Source: Nannocystis pusilla
Lineage (GTDB): Bacteria > Myxococcota_A > Polyangia > Nannocystales > Nannocystaceae
Length of the DNA: 64,000 bases
Assembly (NCBI RefSeq): GCF_026626665.1
Contig: NZ_JAPNKE010000002.1
Location: 7,417,168 to 7,481,167, forward strand
Direction of reading: 5' to 3'
Positions 45,814-55,004 of the stretch are shown here, piece after piece. A model generated the notes under the pieces. It did not search any database and had not been told where the DNA came from. It saw only the letters and a list, made by a program, of their open reading frames with translations. How positions within the stretch are numbered: the first letter of the stretch is position 1; every line of letters begins with the position of its first letter. A program made the position numbers and the translations under genes.

Positions 45814-46233
45814 CTACAGCTTGTCGGAGGCGATGCCGACCGAGCCGACGCCGGCGTCGTGGGCCGCGGCCATCAGGCGGATGACCTCGCCGTACTTCAC
45901 CCCGGGGGCGGCGTCGATCGCCAGCTTGCCGTCGTTCTGGACCTTCTGATTGGCCTTGAGCGCCGCGATCACGCTGTCGGTGTCACTCGCGATCACCTGC
46001 GTGCCGAGCTTGACGGCCCCGCCGGCGTCGATCGACAGCAGCAAGGTGGCGTTCGGATCGGCCGCGCCCTGCACCTTCGACTGGGTGGGGATGTCGAGCG
46101 GCATCTGCGTGTTGGTGGCCGGCGGCGCCGACACCATGAAGATGATCAGGAGGCACAGGAGGACGTCGACCAGCGGGGTCACGTTGATCTCGTTGAGGGC
46201 GTCGCCCTCGTCACCGCCGACGCTGACTGCCAT
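45814..46233 (-). CDS. exbD: ExbD/TolR-family biopolymer transport protein
   Basis: 139 residues. INVTPLVDVLLCLLIIFMVS is the single N-terminal transmembrane helix with the conserved Asp for proton coupling; the periplasmic domain ends AAAHDAGVGSVGIASDKL. It energises TonB- or Tol-type systems with an ExbB/TolQ partner, but no such partner or TonB is adjacent, so this may be an orphan subunit. The long TonB receptor at 3-6 kb would need such a system. Confidence 0.9.
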   Translation of the reverse strand: MAVSVGGDEGDALNEINVTPLVDVLLCLLIIFMVSAPPATNTQMPLDIPTQSKVQGAADPNATLLLSIDAGGAVKLGTQVIASDTDSVIAALKANQKVQNDGKLAIDAAPGVKYGEVIRLMAAAHDAGVGSVGIASDKL

Positions 46234-46324
46234 GGTCCGGCCACGCTAGCGGGCCGCGGCCGCCGCGTAAAGTCCGGGGCCGATCGCCGGCGCCCGCGCC
46301 GGGGTTTCCGCGATATCCTGCCGC

Positions 46325-47514
46325 ATGCTCCGCGCCGCCCTCGTCCTCGCCCTCGCGCTCGCCGGGACCGCCTGCAACGCGCCCGCGCCGGCGCCCGCCG
46401 CCAAGCCCGAGGCCGCCCCCGCCGCCCAGCCGGCCCCGCCCGCGAAGGCCGAGCCCGCGTCCGCGCCCGCGCCCGCCGCGAAGGCCCGCGACCCGCTGTG
46501 TGACGCCGCCGCCGCGCCGCTCGCGGCCCTGCGCGCGCACCAGGGCGACGCGCCGATCACCTACACGGACACGCCGCTGCAGGCGTGGGTGAAGGCCAGC
46601 GACGCGGCGACCGGCCGTCACGACGACGCCGCGATCGCCGCGGTGCTGGTCGACACCTCCCCCGCCGGCTTCGCCTTCCTGCGCGCGCGCATCGAGGGCT
46701 CGATCGCCCAGTGGATGCGCGACCGCCTGAAGCACGCCGCCGAGGCCAAGGAGGGCCGCGAGGCCGCCTGGGGGCCGCACGCTGCGCCTGGGAGGTCGCC
46801 TTGAAGCCGCTGGCGGCGGAGGTCGCTGGCGCCGAGCCCGGCCTCGCCGAGGAGATCGACGCCGCCTTCGCGGCCGGCGAGGCGGCGCTGGCGAGCGGCG
46901 ACCCGACCGCGATCGACAAGGCCCTGCTGCCCGGGCACGAGATCGTCGAGAAGTCGTGGTTCCGCCTGGCGCACCGCCGGCTGACGAGCGCCCTCGCCGA
47001 GGCCAAGGAGAAGGCCGACCCGGTGCCGCTGGCGCGCGCGCGCGGCGTGTTCGAGGACCTGCGCGACCGCCTGAAGGACCGCAACACCCCCGGCATCGCC
47101 GTCGTCGACGTGGCCCTCGCGGCCGCCCCCGACAAGGTCGACGCCGACACGATCGAGCGCGAGATCGCCCTGGCCCTGGTCAAGCGCGCCCGCAAGTACT
47201 GCGACGAGGCCCTCACCCCCGCGGCCAAGGGCCCGCTCGGCAGCGCAGCGGCGATGGCCACCGCGGCCGAGGGCGTGGCCTACACGCGAGTTGTCCTTCC
47301 GGACATGTCCCAAAAGCTCAAAGACCAGGGCTTCGACGCGGCCGCGCACCTGCAGGCCTGGCAGGGCTACGGCGAGGCGATCGCGGAGGGCGACGCCGAC
47401 GAGGCCAAGCGCCTGAGCGCCGAGCTCGTACAGTGGAACTGCGCCTATCAGCGCGCCCTGGCGATCCGCGAGTGCACCTCGTCGGCCGACGAGGTGTCGG
47501 CGAAGGCGCCATAG
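46325..47514 (+). CDS. Predicted lipoprotein, helical repeats (frame slip)
   Basis: About 396 residues. MLRAALVLALALAGTACNAP is a lipoprotein signal (Cys 17), followed by a Pro/Ala-rich linker to residue 55. After a slip near 46780 the rest is strongly helical and charged (TSALAEAKEKADPVPLARAR, VFEDLRDRLKDRNTPG, EREIALALVKRARKYCDEAL), ending with two or three Cys (WNCAYQRALAIRECTSSADE). No family is recognised. The interspersed palindrome TGTCCTTCCGGACA (47292) lies in frame and encodes VLPDMSQKLKDQ. Confidence 0.7.
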
Positions 47515-47874
47515 ACGGCCGCAGGCGCATGTTACCCCTGACGCGGGCGCGAGGTAAAGTGCCTGCGGTCACCCGCGCAACGCGCAGCGGTGATGCGGCC
47601 CGCGCAGCGCCGACGAGGCCTGCGCCGCGCCAGGCTTTCGTTCGCGTCCCGCGACGTCGTCATGCGCCGGCCACGTGCCCCGCGCGGCCCTCTGCGACGC
47701 ATCATGGACCTCCCGACGGTGCCGCATCGTCGTGCGACGTCGAGTGTGTCTGCAGCGACACCCATCGCGCCCGATCGGGCTCAAAAGAGCCGCTACGACC
47801 CGATTCTCGGCCATCATGGCCACATTGATGCCGCCTTGATTTGACGTTCCGGGGCCCTCGCCAATGGTTTCGGC

Positions 47875-48060
47875 ATGCGCCACACAGGACTCGCCGCCCG
47901 CATGATTTTCGCCGAACGCTTCACGGCCGCCGTCATCGATCGGCCCTTTTACGCCGGCCTGAAGATGGTCGCCACGCGCCCGCGCGTGATCGAGCCGACC
48001 ATCGTCGTGCCCGCCGAACCCGAGCCGGCCGTGTCCGCGCCGATGCCGCGCGCCGCCTAG
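47875..48060 (+). CDS. Possible small protein
   Basis: 61 residues (MRHTGLAARMIFAERFTAAV ... PEPAVSAPMPRAA), no hydrophobic segment or known domain; ribosome-binding site is poor. Listed because it is the only plausible short gene in the 700 bp between the lipoprotein and the stress-protein gene; it may be spurious. Confidence 0.25.
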   Translation: MRHTGLAARMIFAERFTAAVIDRPFYAGLKMVATRPRVIEPTIVVPAEPEPAVSAPMPRAA

Positions 48061-48155
48061 CCAGTCGGACCTCGGTCCGGCGCGCTGGTCGGCGCGCCGC
48101 GCGTCGCACCGTCTTCCACCCCTCACGCCTCACCTCTCACGACTCGACCTACCTC

Positions 48156-48199
48156 AAAGGACATGGCCCTTGGAGCATGCGCTCAGGGTCATGTCCTTT
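48156..48199. terminator. Nested palindrome between the small ORF and the universal stress gene
   Basis: Outer arms AAAGGACATG / CATGTCCTTT (10 bp, perfect) enclose CCCT/AGGG and GAGC/GCTC around ATGC. This strong bidirectional hairpin lies 20 bp past the universal stress gene stop (minus strand), with TTT at its outer arm. It belongs to the interspersed palindrome family and probably also acts as terminator. Confidence 0.6.
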
Positions 48200-48218
48200 C
48201 GCCGTCCCCGGCGCTCGC

Positions 48219-48763
48219 TCACTCGTGCAGCGCGGGGATCACGAGGACCGGGCAGATCGCCTCGCGGATGACGCGGTCGGCGGTGCTGCCGACGAAGAAG
48301 CGGGCCACCCGCGAGCGACCGCTCGCGGCCAGCACGATCAGGTCGGCGCCCTTCTTCTCCGACTCCTCGATGATCACGCTGACGGCCACGCCGGGCCGGG
48401 CCTCGATGACGACCTGGACCCCGCCGCAGTGGCGCTGCGCGATCACGTCGAGCGCGGCCTTGGACGTCTTCTGCGCCGCCTCGTGGACGTCCGTCAGCAC
48501 CTGCGACGACAGGCCGACGCTGAGGTTGCCGGCGTACATCGTGCTGTAGTTGAGCGCCGGCGTGACGTGGAGGAGGACCACGGTGCCGAGGCTGGCGCGG
48601 GCGAGGTCGGCCGCGAGGACGACGCTGCGCACGGAGCTGGGCGAGAACTCGATGTACTGGCCGTCGACCTCGACCGCCTGGCCGGCGGCGATGTGCTCGT
48701 CGCTCGCCGGTGAGAAGTCGACCGGCACCAGGATCTTGGTGAAGGGGGCGCGCGCGGAGTCAT
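48219..48763 (-). CDS. Universal stress protein (UspA family)
   Basis: TKILVPVDFSPASDEHIAAG opens the fold and GSTADRVIREAICPVLVIPA ends it; ADLIVLAASGRSRVARFFVG carries the nucleotide-binding G-x2-[SG]-x9-G layout typical of ATP-binding members. A 30-residue insert (VEVDGQYIEFSPSSVRSVVL) follows the first strand. The start is unclear: the ATG at 48763 needs a one-base slip near 48750; the frame itself is open to an ATG at 48812, which would overlap the divergent P450 start. Confidence 0.85.
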
Positions 48764-48805
48764 GCCCGTATTGTAGTACACCCCGATCGGGTGGAAGGTG
48801 GACGC

Positions 48806-50110
48806 ATGTCACGCCTCGTGCCCGGCCCGCGCATCGCCCCGCTCGCCGCCTATCGCTTCGCGGTCGACCCCTACGGCTTCTTCGCCGCGTGCCGGCGGCG
48901 CTACGGCGACCCGTTCGCGTTCGACCTCGGGGGCAAGCGGCTGGTCGTCACCGGTCAGCCCGAGCTCGCCAGGGTCATCTTCACGATGGACCCGGAGGCC
49001 ACCCGCTCGTTCGGCACCGAGAACCTCGCCCCGGTGCTCGGCCGGCACTCGCTGATCGTCGTCAGCGGCGAGCGTCACCGCCGCGACCGCAAACTGCTGA
49101 CCCCGCCGTTCCACGGCGCCCGCATGCGCTCGTACGGCGCGATCATCCGCGAGGCGACGCGCCGTCACGCCGCTGCCTGGCGGGTCGGCGAGCCGTTCGT
49201 CATGCAGGGCACGACCCAGGCGATCTCGCTCGAGGTGATCGTGCGCGCCGTGTTCGGGGTCACCGACCCCGACCGTATCGCCGAGGTGGGCGCGGCGCTG
49301 GTCGGGGTGATCGACGCCCTGCACCCGGTGCTCCTGTTCTCGCGTCACGCCCAGCGCGACCTCGGGCCGCTGACCCCGTGGCGCCGCTTCGCCGCCGCCC
49401 AGGCCCGCGCCTCGGCGCTCACGCGCTCGCAGATCGCCGCGCGCCGGGCAGGGCCCGCCGACGACATCCTCAGCCTCATGCTCGCGGTCCGCGACGAGGA
49501 CGGGCGGGCGCTCGACGACGACGAGCTGGTCGACGAGCTGCACACGCTGCTGTTCGCCGGCCACGAGACCACCGCGATCGCGCTGGCGTGGGCCTTCTCG
49601 TGGCTGCTGCGCGCGCCGACGGTGTTCGCCCGGCTGCGCGCCGAGCTGGTCGCGCTCGGCCCGGACCCCGACTACGAGGCCGTCGCGGCCCTGCCCTACC
49701 TCGACGCGGTGTGCCACGAGGTCCTGCGCCTGTGGCCGATCCTGCCCATGGCGCCGCGCACCCTCGTGCGGCCGCTGCAGCTCGGCCCGTACGAGCTGCC
49801 GCCGGGCACCGGGATCGCGGTGGGCACCGCGCTGCTCCACCAGGACCCGACGCTCTACCCCGACCCACACGCGTTCCGGCCCGAGCGGTTCCTCGGCCGC
49901 AAGGTCTCGCCGTTCGAGTTTACGCCGTTCGGCGGCGGCCACCGGCGCTGCATCGGCGCCGCCTTCGCCCTCTACGAGATGAAGCAGGCCCTCGCGGTGC
50001 TGGTGCCCGAGTACGACCTGCGGCTGGTCGACACCACGCCGCCGCGGCCGGTCCGGCGCAACCTCTCGCTCGGCCCGGCCGGCGGCGTGCACGTCGTGCG
50101 GGCCTCCTGA
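48806..50110 (+). CDS. Cytochrome P450
   Basis: 434 residues from ATG 48806 with GGAAGGTGG upstream. Class I-type soluble monooxygenase: I-helix LHTLLFAGHETTAIALAWAF with A-G-x-E-T-T, ExxR in YLDAVCHEVLRLWPI, PERF at about 367, and the haem-binding loop FTPFGGGHRRCIGAAFALYE with proximal Cys. No membrane anchor. No ferredoxin or reductase is near, and no biosynthetic partners, so the substrate is unknown. Divergent from the universal stress gene. Confidence 0.95.
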   Translation: MSRLVPGPRIAPLAAYRFAVDPYGFFAACRRRYGDPFAFDLGGKRLVVTGQPELARVIFTMDPEATRSFGTENLAPVLGRHSLIVVSGERHRRDRKLLTPPFHGARMRSYGAIIREATRRHAAAWRVGEPFVMQGTTQAISLEVIVRAVFGVTDPDRIAEVGAALVGVIDALHPVLLFSRHAQRDLGPLTPWRRFAAAQARASALTRSQIAARRAGPADDILSLMLAVRDEDGRALDDDELVDELHTLLFAGHETTAIALAWAFSWLLRAPTVFARLRAELVALGPDPDYEAVAALPYLDAVCHEVLRLWPILPMAPRTLVRPLQLGPYELPPGTGIAVGTALLHQDPTLYPDPHAFRPERFLGRKVSPFEFTPFGGGHRRCIGAAFALYEMKQALAVLVPEYDLRLVDTTPPRPVRRNLSLGPAGGVHVVRAS

Positions 50111-50263
50111 CCGGCGCCCCTACCCGCGCGCTCGGGGCCGGCGTATCCTGGGCGGCGATGGAAGACCGCCTCGTTCACGGCGCCCGGGCGAGCCGCTCGC
50201 GCGCCGCGGTCGATCTTCCACATGACTGTTCAAACATGTCCTTGAGCGCAGGAACTAAAGTAT

Positions 50264-50896
50264 ATGGAGCAGCGTAGCAAGATCCCCGGGCTCGCCCTGG
50301 TGGCCCTGAGCTTCACCCAGTGTACCGGCCGCGAGCAGGCGGCCGACCCGATCATCGGTGATTGGCGGGCGGTCCAGGTCGACGGCGAGAAGCACCCGCA
50401 GTCACACGCCTACGACGCGCAGCTGCTGGTCGGCGAGCAGCTCCGCATCGGCGACGACCTCGCCGGCGAGCTGGCCCTGTACCAGTCGGCGGAGCTCGAC
50501 GGCCTCGACTACAACAGCGAGCGCGTGTCCGACCTGGTGGTCGACGCCTCGGAGGCGCCGAAGTACCGCATCGAGGTCGCGCACGACTTCTTCGAGGTCG
50601 GGCAGGAGCCCTACGAGCCGCCGTCCTACTACGACGTCGGGGGCTACGACGACACCGGCGACGTCGACACCGGCAGCGCCGACTCGGGCACCGACGACAC
50701 CGGCGCGCCCGCGGAGGAGGGCGACGACCTCGCGGGCCTGCGGCCGCTGAAGCTGCCGAGCGTCCCGCAGCTGGCGCCCGGGGGCACCGCGTTCGTCTGC
50801 ACCCTCGAGCGCGACACCTTGACCTGCGACCGCGAGGACGCGGACGAGCTCAAGCACTGGGTGTTCACCCGCATCCGCCCGGAAGACGAGGTCTGA
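50264..50896 (+). CDS. Predicted lipoprotein A of a tandem pair
   Basis: 210 residues from ATG 50264. KIPGLALVALSFTQCTG is a lipoprotein signal. IIGDWRAVQVDGEKHPQ begins a beta-rich domain; SEAPKYRIEVAHDFFEV, a DTGDVDTGSADSGTDDTG linker and VCTLERDTLTCDREDADE follow. No known domain. It is the paralogue of the next gene, 5 bp away. The sole notable upstream element is a weak hairpin (CATGACTGTTCAAACATG) at about 50222. Confidence 0.7.
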   Translation: MEQRSKIPGLALVALSFTQCTGREQAADPIIGDWRAVQVDGEKHPQSHAYDAQLLVGEQLRIGDDLAGELALYQSAELDGLDYNSERVSDLVVDASEAPKYRIEVAHDFFEVGQEPYEPPSYYDVGGYDDTGDVDTGSADSGTDDTGAPAEEGDDLAGLRPLKLPSVPQLAPGGTAFVCTLERDTLTCDREDADELKHWVFTRIRPEDEV

Positions 50897-50901
50897 GCGC
50901 C

Positions 50902-51479
50902 ATGCAACACCGCACCCGCATCCCCGTGCTCGCCCTCATGGGCCTCCACTTCACCGGCTGCGCCGGCGACGACGACAAGCCGAACCCGATCGTCGGGGAC
51001 TGGGGCGCCGTCCAGCTCGACGGCGACAAGCTGCCCTCCATGTACTCCGAGGGCCCCTACTCGTCCGTTTACGGCCTGCGGATGAACATCGAGGACGACC
51101 TCGTGGGCGCCTTCGAGTACTACAGCGTGCTCGACTACGACAGCTACGAGTACCGCCACTCGTACGGCTCCGAGCTCGTCGTCGACGACAGCGCGGCGCC
51201 GAAGTACCGCATCGAGGTGCAGAAGATTTCTTCGGCGGCGACATCGACTACTCCGACTCGGTCGGCACCGCGGTCACCTCCGACGGCTACGACGACGGCG
51301 GCTACCTCGGCGACGACTCGCCGGCGATCGATCTGGCCGCGCCGGGCCGGCCGATCGTCGCGCCGGCGGAGCTGGTCCTGACCTGCACTTTGGACCAGGA
51401 CCTCCTGACCTGCAGCAGCGACGACGTGAAGTCGCTGGTCTTCAAGCGCCAGGTGCCGGTGGCGCCCGAAGAGGGCTGA
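50902..51479 (+). CDS. Predicted lipoprotein B of a tandem pair (frame slip)
   Basis: About 192 residues from ATG 50902. RIPVLALMGLHFTGCAGDDD is the lipoprotein signal; PIVGDWGAVQLDGDKLPSMY and SAAPKYRIEVQK align with lipoprotein A. A slip near 51230 is followed by DFFGGDIDYSDSVGTAVTSD and VLTCTLDQDLLTCSSDDVKS, again as in A. The two genes arose by tandem duplication, with the Asp/Gly linker diverged. Function unknown. Confidence 0.68.
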
Positions 51480-51520
51480 CGCTGGCCGGCGGCGGCGCGC
51501 GATGCTAACTCGCGCGCACG

Positions 51521-52387
51521 ATGCCCAAGCTGCCCCACGAGGCGCTCGTCCAGCTGGTCCGTCACGCGCCGGCGCTGATCCCCGACCTGCTGTGGCCCGG
51601 CGAGCGCGCGCCCGGACCGGTGCGGATCACCGCCGCCGAGTTCGTCGACCTCAACTTCGCCGAGCACCGCGCCGACGTCGTGCTCGGCCTCGGCGGCGCG
51701 CAGGACCGGCCCGACGAGGCGCTGGTGGTCGAGGTCCAGGTCGAGCGCGACCCTCGCAAGCGCTGGACCTGGCCCGTCTACGTCGCCGGTCTGCGCGCGC
51801 GTCTCGGCTGCCCCGTCACCCTCGTGGTCGTGTCGCTCGACCGCGAGGTGGCCCGCTGGTGCGCCGAGCCGATCGACCTCGGCCGGCGCCGCACCACCGT
51901 CCACCCGTGGGTGCTCGGGCCCGAGGCGGTGCCGGCGATCACCGACCTCGAGCGGGCCCGCGAGCTGCCCGAGCTGGCGGTGCTTTCGGTCGCGGCCCAC
52001 GCCGACGACCCCGGCGCCGAGCACATCGCCCTCGTCGCCCTCGAGGCCACCCGCGAGCTCGACGACCAGCGGGGGATCCTCTATCCTGACTTCGTCGTCG
52101 CCCTCCTGGGCCGCGTGGCCCGCACCGCGCTGGAGAAGCTCCTCATGGCCAACGGAAGCTGGGAACCGCTGAGTGACATGTTCCGCAAACCCTGGCTCGA
52201 CGGCATCGCCAGCGGCAAGGCCAAGGGCAAGGCCGACATGCTGCTCAAGCTGCTGCAGCTCAAGGGCTTCGCCCCGAGCGACGAGCAGCGCGGGCGCGTC
52301 CTCGACTGCCGCGACGAGGCCCAGCTCGACGCCTGGGCCGCTCGCGTGCTGACGGCGACCCGCCTCGACGAGGTGTTCGCCGACTAG
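51521..52387 (+). CDS. PD-(D/E)XK nuclease-superfamily protein (Rpn/transposase-like)
   Basis: 288 residues. ITAAEFVDLNFAEHRADVVL and EALVVEVQVERDPRKRWTWP give the E ... D ... ExQ arrangement of the PD-(D/E)XK fold; VYVAGLRARLGCPVTLVVVS follows. The family (Rpn-like or 'DUF4351-adjacent') is multiplied in myxobacteria and Cyanobacteria and often called transposase-like, but no element ends are seen. Last 4 bp overlap the convergent DUF3501 gene. Confidence 0.75.
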   Translation: MPKLPHEALVQLVRHAPALIPDLLWPGERAPGPVRITAAEFVDLNFAEHRADVVLGLGGAQDRPDEALVVEVQVERDPRKRWTWPVYVAGLRARLGCPVTLVVVSLDREVARWCAEPIDLGRRRTTVHPWVLGPEAVPAITDLERARELPELAVLSVAAHADDPGAEHIALVALEATRELDDQRGILYPDFVVALLGRVARTALEKLLMANGSWEPLSDMFRKPWLDGIASGKAKGKADMLLKLLQLKGFAPSDEQRGRVLDCRDEAQLDAWAARVLTATRLDEVFAD

Positions 52388-52946
52388 TCGCGCTCGCCGA
52401 GGTCGGCGTCCAGGGCCTCGCGCTGCGCCGCGGTCAGGGCCGTCTCGCCGACCACCTCGCCGGCGAAGTCGACCCCGCAGGCGGCCGGCGCGGCGCCCTG
52501 GACGGCGAACTTCAGGTACTGCACCGACGACAGCCGCCGCTCGCTGACCTGGCGCGGGTCCCAGATCGCGCGGATGCGCCGGCCGTCCGCGCCGACCAGG
52601 TACAGGTGCTGCGGCAGCGCCTGCCAGCGCGCCAGCTTGAGGTCGCGCTCCGCCGGGTCGTCGAAGCCGATCAGCACCGTCACCCCGATGTCGCCGCCGT
52701 GGCCGAGCAGCTCGTTGTAGGTCTCGATCTCGTGGAGGATGTCGCGCTCGCGGACGATCTGCTCGACGCGCATCATCTCCTGGATCTGGTAGCGGATGGT
52801 CTCGTGGTTCTCGAACAGGAAGGTCAGGCAGTCGGCGACCACCACCCGGCGCAGCCGCTTGGCCGCCAGCGCGGCGTCGCGAGCTGCGCCCGCTGCTCGT
52901 TGTAGGTCACGTAATCGACGATCTCGGCGCGCTGGACCGCTCGCAT
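52384..52946 (-). CDS. DUF3501 family protein (frame slip)
   Basis: About 187 residues. ATG 52946 gives MRAVQRAEIVDYVTYNEQRA; after a slip near 52885 comes AKRLRRVVVADCLTFLFENH, then ETIRYQIQEMMRVEQIVRE, EIETYNELLGHGGDIGVTVL and SSVQYLKFAVQ. This is the DUF3501 signature. The family usually stands beside rubrerythrin and CCG-domain Fe-S genes, as here; its role is probably part of a peroxide or reductive system. 12 bp separate it from the Fe-S gene upstream. Confidence 0.85.
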
Positions 52947-52958
52947 GGTCACTCTTCC

Positions 52959-54305
52959 TTAGGTCTCGTCGGTCTCGCCGGGGCCGAAGCTGTCGCCGCG
53001 GTAGGCGCGGGCCAGCAGCGACATCGGGTGCAGCGGGCGGGTCCCCGCGTGCTGTTCGAACTGGAGCGCGGCCAGCGGGCAGTCGGTCACCCACGTCGTG
53101 GCCTCCGCCCCGTGCATGCCCTCGAACGCCTTCTTGCCGATCCGCTGCGACGGCTCGAAGCCCTCGACGCGCATCGCGTAGGTGCCGTCGTGGCCGCAGC
53201 ACTCGGTCACCGTCGTGACCTGCACGCCGGGCAGCCGCTTGATCAGGTCGCGGCCCTTGAAGCCGACCGCCTGGGCGCGCAGGTGGCAGGGCGCGTGATA
53301 GGCGACCTGGCCGTGCGGGCTGCTCGCGAACGTGCCGGCGAACCGCGGCTCGCGGCGGATCGACCACAGGAACTCGCTCGGGTCCATGACCGCGGCCGCC
53401 AGCTTCGCGGCCCGCTCACGATCTGTCCCTTCGAGCAGGCCGGGATAATCACGGCGCAGCATCATCGAGCAGGTCGGGTTGATCGCCAGCACCTTGGCCC
53501 CGCGCTCGACGAACGGCATGAGCACGTCGAGGTTCGTGCGGGCGTTCTTGCGCAGCGACGCCAGGTCGCCGTGCTCCCACGCCGGCATCCCGCAGCAGCG
53601 CAGGCCGGCGGCGCAGCGCAGGTCGACGCCGTTGCGCGCCATCACCTCGCAGGTGTCCTTGCCGATCTGCGGCTCGTTGTGCTCGACGTAGCAGGTCTGG
53701 AACAGCACCGCCTCGCCGCCGGGCTCCGCGGCGATCTTGCCCGACTGGTCGGCCCACTGCTCGAAGCCCTGCGGCGCGAACTCCGGCAGCAGCTTGTCGC
53801 GGTGGATCCCCAGCACCTTCTCCATGAACCACCGGTGCAGCTTCACCTTGTTCAAGCTGTTGACCGCCCCGAGGCTCGCGCGCGCCAGCTTGCCGGTCAG
53901 GTCCGGGTCACCGAGGAACTTGTCGCCGAGGCTCGTGCCCTCCTCGCGGGCGCGGATCGCCTGGTGGCGGTGGACCAGCTTGGGGAAGTCGAGCTGGAAC
54001 TCGTGCTTGTCGCGCGGCGTGTACGGGCACTGGACCTCGCACAGCTTGCACTGGAAGCAGGCGTCCATCACCCGGTTCGTCTCCTCGGCGCCGAGCTTGG
54101 TGACATCGCCGTCGTGATGTCTGTCGAGCAGCTCGAACAGGGTCGGGAACGCGTCGCAGTACTTGAAGCACATGCGGCAGCCGTGGCAGATCTCGAACGC
54201 CCGCGTGACCTCCTTGGCCAGCGCGGACCTGTCCCAATAGACAGGCTCACTCGGATCGTAGGACAGCCCGTCGGTCGGCTTGTACGAGATCGGTCCCTGG
54301 CTCAT
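52959..54305 (-). CDS. Fe-S oxidoreductase, GlpC/HdrD-like with CCG domains
   Basis: 448 residues from the ATG at 54305 (MSQGPISYKPTDGLSYDPSE). Two 4Fe-4S sites: FEICHGCRMCFKYCDAFP and CFQCKLCEVQCPYTP; then two CCG domains, TCYVEHNEPQIGKDTC ... GLRCCGMPAWEHGDL and CHLRAQAVGFKG ... TVTECCGHDG, which bind non-cubane clusters in heterodisulfide reductases. Cytoplasmic or membrane-associated electron carrier. Sits between rubrerythrin and DUF3501, a widespread trio. A palindrome (CTGTCCCAATAGACAG, 54228) lies in frame near the N-terminus, encoding VYWDRSALAKE. Confidence 0.92.
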   Translation of the reverse strand: MSQGPISYKPTDGLSYDPSEPVYWDRSALAKEVTRAFEICHGCRMCFKYCDAFPTLFELLDRHHDGDVTKLGAEETNRVMDACFQCKLCEVQCPYTPRDKHEFQLDFPKLVHRHQAIRAREEGTSLGDKFLGDPDLTGKLARASLGAVNSLNKVKLHRWFMEKVLGIHRDKLLPEFAPQGFEQWADQSGKIAAEPGGEAVLFQTCYVEHNEPQIGKDTCEVMARNGVDLRCAAGLRCCGMPAWEHGDLASLRKNARTNLDVLMPFVERGAKVLAINPTCSMMLRRDYPGLLEGTDRERAAKLAAAVMDPSEFLWSIRREPRFAGTFASSPHGQVAYHAPCHLRAQAVGFKGRDLIKRLPGVQVTTVTECCGHDGTYAMRVEGFEPSQRIGKKAFEGMHGAEATTWVTDCPLAALQFEQHAGTRPLHPMSLLARAYRGDSFGPGETDET

Positions 54306-54366
54306 GGCGCTCTGGGTGCGGGGGTCGGTGGGGCGGCCCGGGGCCGCGGCATTCAGCTGGCCTCGC

Positions 54367-54390
54367 AGACATGTCCGTACGAACATGTCT
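54367..54390. repeat. Palindrome between the rubrerythrin and Fe-S genes
   Basis: Arms AGACATGT and ACATGTCT surround a CGTACG core (one mismatched pair), in the 133 bp gap; a CCCTGTCG half follows. Might attenuate or process the operon mRNA. Confidence 0.6.
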
Positions 54391-54438
54391 ACAAGGCCCT
54401 GTCGTTCTGCGCGGCCGCGCGGGCGGCCCGCGCGCGGC

Positions 54439-54867
<429 letters not shown>

Positions 54868-55004
54868 TCGAAGGTGCTCCTGCGGGGATCGGTGCGCACC
54901 CCTTTACCACGGCGGTCGTGTCCTTGGACACATGCCCGGTCGCTCGTCGCGCCGCCCGCTGCGTTGCTCGTGGGCGGGGGCCGGGCTAGCGTGACGGCGT
55001 TCCG

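Noticed and set aside
47590..47844. Short plus-strand gene before the possible small protein
   Set aside because: No start context, no homology and Arg-rich composition typical of non-coding frames here.
51521..52387. Active transposon at the PD-(D/E)XK gene
   Set aside because: No terminal inverted repeats, target duplications or transposase catalytic DDE set; family members are usually chromosomal.
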